From assembly GCA_003663355.1 (NCBI GenBank), contig QMZV01000013.1:1-14304 (forward strand): a DNA stretch of 14,304 bases, in the 5' to 3' direction. The notes under the pieces were generated by a model. It did not search any database. It was not told the origin of the DNA and was given only the letters and a program-made list of their open reading frames with translations. Each line of letters opens with the position of its first letter. The stretch's first letter is position 1. Shown piece by piece: positions 1 to 5,568 of this stretch. Origin of the DNA: Candidatus Aenigmatarchaeota archaeon. Lineage in GTDB: Archaea; Aenigmatarchaeota; Aenigmatarchaeia; QMZS01. The position numbers and the translations under genes were made by a program.

Positions 1-428
1 TAATTTATATACCGGAAGGTATAGAGGATGTAGGATATAAAACAAGAGATTCAATTGGTTACGATATTTGCTCAATTGAAACTGTTAAAATTCTTCCGAA
101 AACTAGTAAACTGATAGATACTGGAGTAATAGTAAAACTAAACAGAAAGGATATATTTCCCGCTGTATTTGTCAGAAGTTCTCTTCCGATCAAGAAAAAC
201 TTAATAATGCTGAATTCTGTTGGAATTATCGATTTGGATTATTGCGGGAAAGAGGATTCAATAAAACTAAATCTTTATAATATCGGAGAAAAAGAAGTTG
301 TAATTAAAAAAGGAGAGAGAATAGGACAGATTGTTTTTTTGAAATTTGAGAAACCAGAGATAAAGAAAGTTTATAATATAAAAATATTTAACAAAAACAG
401 CAGGGGAGGTTTTGGAAGCACTAATTAA
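1..428 (+). CDS. dut: dUTPase (trimeric dUTP diphosphatase), 5'-truncated
   Basis: Hydrolyses dUTP to dUMP and pyrophosphate, keeping uracil out of DNA and supplying dUMP for dTMP synthesis. The frame is open from base 3 to the TAA at 426-428, giving 141 visible residues; about the first ten of a usual ~150-residue protein lie outside the window. All five trimeric dUTPase motifs can be read in order: GYDIC (motif 1), VRSSL (2), VGIIDLDYCG with the catalytic Asp and the uracil-stacking Tyr (3), GERIGQIV (4) and RGGFGSTN (5, the C-terminal phosphate-covering arm). The ATG at 207 is internal to motif 2/3 and is not the start. dCTP deaminase is related but lacks this motif 5 ending. It runs convergently into the L15e gene with three bases between the stops. 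Confidence 0.93.
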   Translation, partial: IYIPEGIEDVGYKTRDSIGYDICSIETVKILPKTSKLIDTGVIVKLNRKDIFPAVFVRSSLPIKKNLIMLNSVGIIDLDYCGKEDSIKLNLYNIGEKEVVIKKGERIGQIVFLKFEKPEIKKVYNIKIFNKNSRGGFGSTN

Positions 429-431
429 TAA

Positions 432-1004
432 TTATTTTCCTTTCCCTCCTTTTGCTCTAATGCTTGGTCTGATTTTCTCTGCACCTTTTCCTTTATTTCT
501 CAAACCTCTGGATTTTTTTCCAGCAGAAGTTAATCCTCTGAAAACTCTCCCTTTATGCTGTTTCTCAAGAATCCAGTTAATATCTTTATCATTTTTTATT
601 TGTGTATGATTTTTATCAACCAAAATAACTTCATACCACTTGCTTTTTCCATCTTCCCCAACCCAGTAAGAATTCAAAACTTCCAAATTTTTGAATTTTC
701 TTGCAACCCTCTCCTCAGCAATAAACTGCTTGCTTTTTTTTGCCGGAATTCTTGTTCCTATCTTTGAAGGTTTCCTTCCTTTTGTTATTCTTTTTCTTAC
801 TCTTGTCCCTTTTTTAATTCTCACTCTTACAACAACAAATCCTTGCTTTGCTTTATAACCCAAAGCTTTAGCCCTGTCTAATCTGGTTGGTTTTGGAATT
901 TTTGTAATTGTCCCTTCCTTCCTGAAATTTATTAATCTTTCTCTGTAAATTTCATTTTCTTTTGGCCTCTTCCATATTTCCCTAATATATTTTGTAAATA
1001 CCAT
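432..1004 (-). CDS. rpl15e: 50S ribosomal protein L15e
   Basis: Structural protein of the large ribosomal subunit, archaeal/eukaryotic type with no bacterial counterpart. The product is 190 residues, close to the usual ~194, and very basic. Recognised from the N-terminal MVFTKYIREIWKRP, the central LNSYWVGEDGKSKWYEVILV and the C-terminal KGRVFRGLTSAGKKSRGLR followed by GKGAEKIRPSIRA. The frame stays open upstream to 1178, but residues before the ATG at 1004 resemble nothing in L15e and run through the divergent gene, so 1004 is the start. A TATA-like stretch (TATATAAA on the minus strand, around 1018-1026) lies about 20 nt upstream, which suggests a leaderless or nearly leaderless transcript. 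The gene is probably monocistronic. Confidence 0.97.
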   Translation of the reverse strand: MVFTKYIREIWKRPKENEIYRERLINFRKEGTITKIPKPTRLDRAKALGYKAKQGFVVVRVRIKKGTRVRKRITKGRKPSKIGTRIPAKKSKQFIAEERVARKFKNLEVLNSYWVGEDGKSKWYEVILVDKNHTQIKNDKDINWILEKQHKGRVFRGLTSAGKKSRGLRNKGKGAEKIRPSIRAKGGKGK

Positions 1005-1032
1005 TATAAAACTATTAAATTTATATATTATA
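1004..1032. promoter_or_regulatory. Compact divergent promoter, L15e / membrane protein
   Basis: Only 28 bases separate the L15e start codon (1004, minus) and the ATG at 1033 (plus). The stretch is entirely A/T-rich with TTATAAAA at 1004-1011, about 25 nt before the plus-strand ATG, and TATATAAA on the minus strand near 1018-1026, about 20 nt before the L15e ATG. Each gene's TATA box thus seems to lie next to or overlap the other gene's start codon, implying leaderless transcripts and possible interference between the two polymerases. Assignment is by eye. Confidence 0.5.
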
Positions 1033-1296
1033 ATGAACTCTGTAGTAAAATTAGTGATTGGTTTATTGGTGCTAATAGCAGGAGTAGCATGGTACTGGTT
1101 CAGCGATGCTTTTGAAGTAATTGGAGTAAATTCTTTAAAAGCACTTTTAATACTCCTTGTTGGTTCAGTTGGCATCATTCTAATCCTTTTAGGACTACTT
1201 GTTATATGGGTAGAAATAGAAGAGATTAAAGATGCTGTGAGAGAAAAGAAAACGGAAAAAGCAAAGAAGAAATCAAAGAAGACAAAAAAGAAATAA
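1033..1296 (+). CDS. Small two-helix membrane protein with lysine-rich tail
   Basis: Not a family I recognise. The 87-residue product has two hydrophobic segments, about residues 5-23 and 34-60, followed by a charged helix (EIEEIKDAVREKK) and a tail that is almost all lysine (residues 67-87, ending KKSKKTKKK). This suggests a membrane hairpin with a basic cytoplasmic tail that could touch nucleic acid, ribosomes or acidic lipids; that role is inference. It diverges from the L15e gene, and its promoter overlaps the L15e start. A T-rich run after the stop (about 1302-1326) could end transcription before the convergent pyrF gene. Length, codon use and a placed TATA box support a real gene. Confidence 0.72.
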   Translation: MNSVVKLVIGLLVLIAGVAWYWFSDAFEVIGVNSLKALLILLVGSVGIILILLGLLVIWVEIEEIKDAVREKKTEKAKKKSKKTKKK

Positions 1297-1301
1297 TTTA
1301 G

Positions 1302-1326
1302 TATTTTTATTTTTTTTGATTTTGTT
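1302..1326 (+). terminator. T-rich termination tract
   Basis: Immediately after the stop of the small membrane protein gene lie two runs of T (five and eight) within about 25 bases, followed by more T-rich sequence. Archaeal polymerase ends transcription at such oligo-T tracts without a hairpin. The tract sits between convergent genes. No experimental support. Confidence 0.45.
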
Positions 1327-1353
1327 GTGAAACATATACTTTAAAATTAAAAA

Positions 1354-2055
1354 TTAAAGTTTGCTCGTATATTCTAATGCAGCTTGTTTTATATCTTCTC
1401 GGTTATAAATTCCCCTCCCAACAATTGCATGCCAACTATTTCCAGCAACTTTTGCGGCATCTGATATTTCTCCGCCCTGTGCTACAAATCCCGGAGCATA
1501 GAACGTTGGAGAAATTCCTCTCTCTTCTAATGCCTCTTTTATCCTTTTTATATCATCTGGCCTGTTGCCAGGAACTACAAAATCGGTAACTTCTAAATCT
1601 GCAGCATTCAAATACATCTCTATTACTGCTTCATCTGCTAAATAACCGCCTTCACTTCTAACATACTTAGGATGAGTCATTAATCCACCAACAATTACCC
1701 CCAAATCTTCTTCCTTTGCTGCTTCAATCCATGCCTTTTCTGTTTCTGGTCCTGATTGTGGAAATAAAATAACGGCATCTACGCCCGCTTTTTTGCAAAC
1801 ATCCATAAACTTCTTGCCCATGTCTGGAATGTCTGTCCCTGCTTTTTGATGGTCGTAAATTATTGGTTTGTCTGTATATTCTTTTGCTACTTTTACAATA
1901 TGTGATAAACCATAATTGAGTGCTAGAGCAATACCAATTTTATATCCACCTATTTTATCTAGGTCTCCTGTATTTTCCAAAATCCTTTCATAAACCTCTA
2001 ATGGCACATCGCAAGCAGGTATTATACTTTTATCCCAATCAATTATTTTACCCAT
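1354..2055 (-). CDS. pyrF: Orotidine 5'-phosphate decarboxylase
   Basis: Decarboxylates OMP to UMP, the last step of de novo pyrimidine synthesis. The 233-residue TIM-barrel protein shows the family landmarks: ACDVP near the N terminus with the ribose-binding Asp, GGYKIGIAL with the conserved Lys after strand 2, PGFVAQGG before the phosphate-gripper region, and HAIVGRGIY for phosphate binding. The active-site segment reads YDHQKAGTDIP, whereas the usual form is D-x-K-x-x-D-I-P; the Asp, Lys and Asp are all there but with one extra residue on each side of the Lys. The gene overlaps the end of pyrE by 13 bases and has a clear ribosome binding site, so the pair is one translationally linked operon. 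Other OMPDC-suprafamily activities are unlikely beside pyrE. Confidence 0.92.
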   Translation of the reverse strand: MGKIIDWDKSIIPACDVPLEVYERILENTGDLDKIGGYKIGIALALNYGLSHIVKVAKEYTDKPIIYDHQKAGTDIPDMGKKFMDVCKKAGVDAVILFPQSGPETEKAWIEAAKEEDLGVIVGGLMTHPKYVRSEGGYLADEAVIEMYLNAADLEVTDFVVPGNRPDDIKRIKEALEERGISPTFYAPGFVAQGGEISDAAKVAGNSWHAIVGRGIYNREDIKQAALEYTSKL

Positions 2056-2744
2056 CTTTTCACCTCTTCATTTCCATATTTTTTTAAATAATCGTCAATT
2101 CCTTTTAACTCTGCTTCAGAAATTTTTCCTTCCTTAGACAAATAAGTTTTTATTTCAAGTATATCTACAATTGGCCTAACAGGAATCCCTGTTTTTTGTT
2201 CAAATTGCTTTACTGCATTTATTCCATCTGTTCCAACTTCTTTTCTGTCAACTGCAATAACTAAACCAACAAACCTAAGGTCGTCGGCAACGCTTTTTAA
2301 CAAGTCAATAGCTTCATATTTTGTATGGCCTGTTGTAAGCACATCATCTACCATTAGAATTCTATCACCATCCTTAATTTTACCAACAATCCAGTTTTGT
2401 TTATCTTGTTTTGTTGCTTCGCCGTAACCTTTCGGTTCTTTTCTATTAAATGAATAACCTTTATTTATATCAAAGTATCCAAGCAAACCAATTACTGTAG
2501 CTACTGCCAGAGGAATTCCTTTATATGCAGGCCCAAATATAATATCATAATCCTCCTTTCGAAAATTATCAACTATTGTACTTGAATAAAAATATCCTAG
2601 CTCTGCAATACTTTCACCATCATCAAATACACCAGTATTTATAAAATATGGAGATATTCTGCCACTTTTTAATTTAAATTCACCAATTTCTAATGCGCTT
2701 TTTCTCAATAAAAAATCAATAAACTCTTCTTTATATACTTCCAT
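2043..2744 (-). CDS. pyrE: Orotate phosphoribosyltransferase
   Basis: Transfers phosphoribose from PRPP to orotate, giving OMP, the substrate of the PyrF encoded next. The 233-residue product carries the type I PRTase signature ILMVDDVLTTGHT, the mobile catalytic loop FNRKEPKGYGE with its lysines (compare FNRKEAKDHGE in E. coli PyrE), and the N-terminal FKLKSGRISPYFINTG that binds orotate and phosphate. It is slightly longer than bacterial PyrE (~213). It is first in a two-gene operon; a TATA box TATTTAAAG lies at 2764-2772 on the minus strand, 20-28 nt before the ATG, suggesting a leaderless message for this gene in contrast to the SD-led pyrF. Confidence 0.95.
   Translation of the reverse strand: MEVYKEEFIDFLLRKSALEIGEFKLKSGRISPYFINTGVFDDGESIAELGYFYSSTIVDNFRKEDYDIIFGPAYKGIPLAVATVIGLLGYFDINKGYSFNRKEPKGYGEATKQDKQNWIVGKIKDGDRILMVDDVLTTGHTKYEAIDLLKSVADDLRFVGLVIAVDRKEVGTDGINAVKQFEQKTGIPVRPIVDILEIKTYLSKEGKISEAELKGIDDYLKKYGNEEVKRWVK
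2061..2067 (-). promoter_or_regulatory. Shine-Dalgarno site of pyrF
   Basis: The minus strand reads GAGGTGA just upstream of the pyrF ATG (2053-2055), with GAGGTG at 2061-2066 and a five-base spacer. It matches the archaeal anti-Shine-Dalgarno sequence well. It lies inside the last codons of pyrE, as expected for an internal operon gene, and fixes the pyrF start. Confidence 0.75.
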
Positions 2745-2763
2745 TATTTATTCTGTTAAAAAA

Positions 2764-2772
2764 CTTTAAATA
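2764..2772 (-). promoter_or_regulatory. TATA box of the pyrEF operon
   Basis: TATTTAAAG on the minus strand, 20-28 nt before the pyrE ATG at 2744. The distance suits a TATA box of a leaderless archaeal transcript. Identified by eye only. Confidence 0.5.
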
Positions 2773-2809
2773 CTACTACTTGCACATTACAGAATAATTA
2801 CAGAATTGC

Positions 2810-3727
2810 TTAATACCAGCAAATTCCAATAATCTCAAAAACTCTTATCTCTCTGCAATATTCTTTCTCATCATCTACAATATATATTTTTGTCCCATTT
2901 TTTTCCGCTTCAAACAAAATTTTTTCATATTTTGGAACCAAACTGCTTAAAACCAAAATCTCTTTTATTCTTTCAATTTGTGTTTCAACAGATGAACCAT
3001 AGCAGACTTTGTTTTGGTTTTTCTTTATTTCAACAAGAAATTTTTTAACTGTTTTCTCTTCCTGTTCATCTCTCAGTTTTTCTATAATTTTTCTGATACT
3101 CCCTCTTTTTAGCAATTCTTTAAATCCTTTTTCTCCACTAGAAGATAAATTGTCAATTACGATTTCTTTATTTAGCAATTTTGCGACCTTATCTTTTGTA
3201 TTTCCTGGACCTGCTAATAAAATTTTCCTATTCTCTTTTTTTAAAATATTTGCAACTTCTTTATAGAATTCATTTTCCCTTCCCTTTGAATTTATTTTCT
3301 TTACTTCTCTGAGTTTTCCAGATTTATAAATTCTTAAATCTGCCAATTTCTTGTCAATCAGACAAATTAAGATTTCATAATTCTCTTCTTTTGGCTTTAA
3401 TTTGAAAAAATGATTCTCTGTAAAAATGACAAGTTTCTTATCTATCTCCAAATTAAAAGAGTGATATTTATTTTTATCCTTTTCAGAAACAATTTTTCCA
3501 GTCACCCTTATTTTATTTCTTTCCCACTTCTTTTTCTCAATTTTTATTGCAACAATCTGGGGCACTTTTTTCCCTTTTACAATCTCACCACCTCTGCTAA
3601 TTGATTTTGTCCTTAAAGTTTTCTGCTCAATTACCGAATTGTCTATTCTATTATAAAGAAACCACAAATCATTTAAGTTCTCTGGAATTATTGTTATTCC
3701 CTCTTTATCTCTTTTCAATATTTTCAT
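2810..3727 (-). CDS. pelA: Pelota / Dom34 ribosome-rescue factor
   Basis: Recognises ribosomes stalled without a stop codon and, with an aEF1A/ABCE1-type partner, splits them. The 305-residue product shows the three-domain order: an N-terminal Sm-like domain (about 1-115), the eRF1-2 domain with ILLAGPGNTKDKVAKLL, VIDNLSSSGEKGFKELLKRG and KTVKKFLVEI (about 120-225), and the eRF1-3 domain with VCYGSSVETQIERIKEILV and a C terminus equivalent to the usual LGGIAAILRY (about 230-305). It lacks the GGQ motif of true aRF1, as expected. The length is about 40 residues below typical archaeal Pelota, mostly from shortened loops. It lies downstream of the broken HEPN gene on the same strand, but no clear shared function follows from that. 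Confidence 0.93.
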   Translation of the reverse strand: MKILKRDKEGITIIPENLNDLWFLYNRIDNSVIEQKTLRTKSISRGGEIVKGKKVPQIVAIKIEKKKWERNKIRVTGKIVSEKDKNKYHSFNLEIDKKLVIFTENHFFKLKPKEENYEILICLIDKKLADLRIYKSGKLREVKKINSKGRENEFYKEVANILKKENRKILLAGPGNTKDKVAKLLNKEIVIDNLSSSGEKGFKELLKRGSIRKIIEKLRDEQEEKTVKKFLVEIKKNQNKVCYGSSVETQIERIKEILVLSSLVPKYEKILFEAEKNGTKIYIVDDEKEYCREIRVFEIIGICWY

Positions 3728-3759
3728 TGTGGATTATTTTTGTTTACATTTATGAGTTT

Positions 3760-3882
3760 CTAAATAGCAAAATCTTGTGTTTTGGTATCCCTCCTAAAAT
3801 TTTCTATGTTCTTGATAAATTTCTCTATTAACTCAATATTTTTCAGAATGTCTTCCAGAAATATTGTTGCATCTTTTTTCAT
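3760..3882 (-). pseudogene. HEPN-domain (HepT/DUF86-type) toxin, truncated remnant
   Basis: The ORF starts with an ATG at 3882 that overlaps the TGA of the upstream nucleotidyltransferase gene as ATGA, the standard coupling of MNT-HEPN pairs. It encodes only 40 residues, MKKDATIFLEDILKNIELIE onward to KTQDFAI and then TAG. This resembles the first helix pair of DUF86/HepT proteins, which usually continue to ~110 residues with R-N-L-E-x-x-G-E-A and a C-terminal R-x(4-6)-H RNase motif. In another frame the next codons read RNS then a stop, so the reading frame may have been broken at that point; nothing resembling the rest is found before the Pelota gene starts at 3727. I infer a 3' deletion that removed the catalytic part. 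A functional 40-residue peptide cannot be excluded. Confidence 0.7.
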
Positions 3883-4211
3883 AATATTTTCACTTCTTCT
3901 TTTAGTATTTGGTCCTTCAACCGAGGATGAATTGTTGAATATTCAACAAGATCAACTTTTCTACCAATATGTTCTTCAAGTTCTCTTTCAAGACTAACCA
4001 AATTGAGCAGACTAAATTTCTTTGCTTTTATCTCAACCAAAATATCAATATCACTTTTTTTCTTAGCTTCTCCCCTTGCAAAAGACCCAAATATTCCTGC
4101 TCTTACCACATTATTTCTTTTAAGCACAGGAACTATAATCCTTTTGAATTTTCTTAAATTTACTGTTTTATCAACTTTTCTTTTTGCCCCCATCTTTTTT
4201 ATTTTATTCAT
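3879..4211 (-). CDS. MNT-type nucleotidyltransferase (MntA-like antitoxin)
   Basis: A minimal DNA polymerase beta-like nucleotidyltransferase. The 110-residue product has GSFARGEAKKKSDIDILVE (G42, S43, D54, D56 from the ATG at 4211) and a third acidic position in RKVDLVEY (D87), so the metal-binding triad is intact. In HEPN-MNT (type VII) systems this protein adenylylates and neutralises the HEPN RNase toxin. The C-terminal IHPRLKDQILKEEVKIL is typical of the family. The frame could begin at a TTG at 4229, but the ATG at 4211 has TTTTATAA on the minus strand (4238-4245) about 27-34 nt upstream and is preferred; an ATG at 4193 is also possible. Its partner gene downstream is truncated, so the protein is either decaying too or has another role. 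Confidence 0.85.
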   Translation of the reverse strand: MNKIKKMGAKRKVDKTVNLRKFKRIIVPVLKRNNVVRAGIFGSFARGEAKKKSDIDILVEIKAKKFSLLNLVSLERELEEHIGRKVDLVEYSTIHPRLKDQILKEEVKIL

Positions 4212-4273
4212 AAGTAAATATTCTTTCAAATAAATAATTATAAAATCCTTTTCTTTTCAATTCATTTTTAAAA

Positions 4274-4363
4274 CGGACCTGGCAGGACTCGAATTCGCAG
4301 AGAAACTCACCTGCGACCCCTTGCTTAGGAGGCAAGTGCTCTATCCAACTGAGCTACAGGTCC
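4274..4363 (-). tRNA. tRNA-Arg (anticodon CCU) with a T-arm intron
   Basis: Decodes AGG. Acceptor GGACCTG pairs perfectly with CAGGTCC, discriminator G, no encoded CCA. D arm is GCTC-AGTTGGATA-GAGC. The anticodon stem CTTGC/GCAAG closes the loop CTCCTAA, anticodon CCT at positions 34-36. The variable loop is GGGTC, then GCAGG as the 5' half of the T stem. The expected TTCGAGT loop and CCTGC half-stem follow only after 16 extra bases. Removing them gives a perfect 74-nt tRNA; keeping them forces GCGAA opposite CCTGC, with A-C at the universal 53-61 G-C pair. A possible TATA box (GATAAAATAC, about 4389-4399 on the minus strand) lies some 27 nt upstream; it could also be transcribed with the SIS gene, which ends 20 nt before it. 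Confidence 0.93.
4294..4309 (-). other. 16-nt bulge-helix-bulge intron at tRNA position 53/54
   Basis: The intron is TGAGTTTCTCTGCGAA. Around it the precursor folds as exon CGCA paired with intron UGCG (four base pairs), a three-base bulge GGU on the 5' side, a three-base bulge AAU on the 3' side, and an inner GAG/CUC hairpin capped by UUU. Cutting each bulge after its second base, the rule for the archaeal splicing endonuclease, gives exactly the mature T stem GCAGG/CCUGC and loop UUCGAGU. A one-base shift (4293-4308) yields the same mature RNA but fits the four-base-pair rule less well. The outer exon helix is weak. Confidence 0.85.
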
Positions 4364-4383
4364 ATAAAATAAAATGTAATAGA

Positions 4384-5550
4384 TTATTTTTGTATTTTAT
4401 CGTTAACATGAATTGCTCTTAATACACTTTCATCAATATCTATCCCTTCTTTTACAAGTTTATATCCTAAATCCATAAGAGTACTGGAAAGAAAATAGCA
4501 TGTATCTACATAAAAATTTTCACTATCTAATCTAAGTTCATTTATCCCTTCTTCTACTTTTCCATATTTTGTTATTAAAAACCGTTCAGCACCAACTTTT
4601 TTAGCATCCTTCAAATGTTTTTCAATTATTCCAGTACCAGATTGAGAAACTCCAAGGAGTACAGAATTTTTATCCATATTTCTGATGTTGCTCTCACCAA
4701 CAACAACATTTCTATTTGCCCCACTTCCTAAATCTGGACTTGGTTCAAGACCAATTCTTTTAACAGTAAGTGGTCTAACATGCCCCATTCTTGTATTATT
4801 CATTTTAACAACTTCATTGCTGACACCCTGACCACATGAGAAAAAATTTTTTGCAGGATTATATAAGTATCCTAAAAATAATTCATATTCTGAGGTTTTC
4901 TTTAAATTTTTTATTAAGTCTCTGGTATTATTAAGTTCTTTTAGATTACTTCTGTAATAATCATAAAAACTTTCTGGTTCAATTTCTTCCAAAATCCCTC
5001 TGGTAATTATGCTTGCTAATTCAGCAGTTTCAAGTTCAAATTTATCTTCAAGTATCCCTTCCTTTATATAGTCTATACCATTATTGGTTTTTGATTTACG
5101 ACCTTCAAGTTTAATTATATTGCCATTATATTCTTGTATAATTTTTCCCATTGGAGAATCTGGACAAGAAGTTATTAGATGCAAACTAGTATTATTTAAA
5201 GTATGTTTATCTGTTAATTCTATTAAATTCTTGTAAGGAGTTATAGAACTACCGCTCCCCGAAACACAAAGATAATTGCATTTATCATAAACTTTTTCCA
5301 AATTTCGAAATATTTCGACAATATTTCTTCCTGGAGAGTGACTGCCATCAACACAATTAATTTTAATTTTTTCAAACAATAAACCCAAATCATTTGTTCC
5401 TATTTTTAATCCTTGAAGAGACCTTCCTCCAGGTTCTCCATCTATGTAGATAGCACATGTATTTTCTGGATATAAGGATTCATACAGTGTTTCCAGTTCA
5501 TCTTTTTTTACATTTCTCAGATTTTTTTGGCATTGCTCTATAAAATTCAT
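4384..5550 (-). CDS. Double SIS-domain protein, putative sugar-phosphate isomerase or binding protein
   Basis: The 388-residue protein contains two SIS (sugar isomerase) half-units. The first, about 90-150, has LCVSGSGSSITPYKNLIE and LITSCPDSPMGKII. The second, about 235-330, has CGQGVSNEVVKMNNTRMGH and the hallmark LLGVSQSGTGIIEKHLKDAK followed by VGAERFLIT. Two tandem SIS domains are the layout of the isomerase half of GlmS and of AgaS-type enzymes, but no glutaminase domain is present, and I cannot name the substrate. It follows gatD by 18 bases on the same strand and precedes tRNA-Arg by 20 bases. A TATA-like TTTATATTAAG lies over the last codons of gatD, about 20-30 nt before this ATG, so it may have its own promoter. 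Confidence 0.82.
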   Translation of the reverse strand: MNFIEQCQKNLRNVKKDELETLYESLYPENTCAIYIDGEPGGRSLQGLKIGTNDLGLLFEKIKINCVDGSHSPGRNIVEIFRNLEKVYDKCNYLCVSGSGSSITPYKNLIELTDKHTLNNTSLHLITSCPDSPMGKIIQEYNGNIIKLEGRKSKTNNGIDYIKEGILEDKFELETAELASIITRGILEEIEPESFYDYYRSNLKELNNTRDLIKNLKKTSEYELFLGYLYNPAKNFFSCGQGVSNEVVKMNNTRMGHVRPLTVKRIGLEPSPDLGSGANRNVVVGESNIRNMDKNSVLLGVSQSGTGIIEKHLKDAKKVGAERFLITKYGKVEEGINELRLDSENFYVDTCYFLSSTLMDLGYKLVKEGIDIDESVLRAIHVNDKIQK

Positions 5551-5568
5551 AAATTAAATAATGAAAAC

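Noticed and set aside
1005..1178. Upstream extension of the L15e frame to an ATG at 1178 (248 aa)
   Set aside because: The extra 58 residues are unlike L15e, run antisense through the divergent membrane protein gene, and the family N terminus MVFTKYIREIW begins at 1004.
4212..4229. TTG start at 4229 for the MNT gene
   Set aside because: An ATG at 4211 has a better-placed TATA box, and the six extra residues add nothing to the domain.
3009..4233. Plus-strand ORFs of 62-85 codons across the Pelota and MNT genes
   Set aside because: They are Phe/Ser/Leu-rich antisense shadows of lysine-rich minus-strand genes with clear family matches.
4274..4363. Reading the 16 extra tRNA bases as a long class II variable arm
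   Set aside because: tRNA-Arg is class I, and this reading leaves A-C mismatches in the T stem, including at the universal 53-61 pair; the intron reading gives a perfect stem and a canonical splicing motif.
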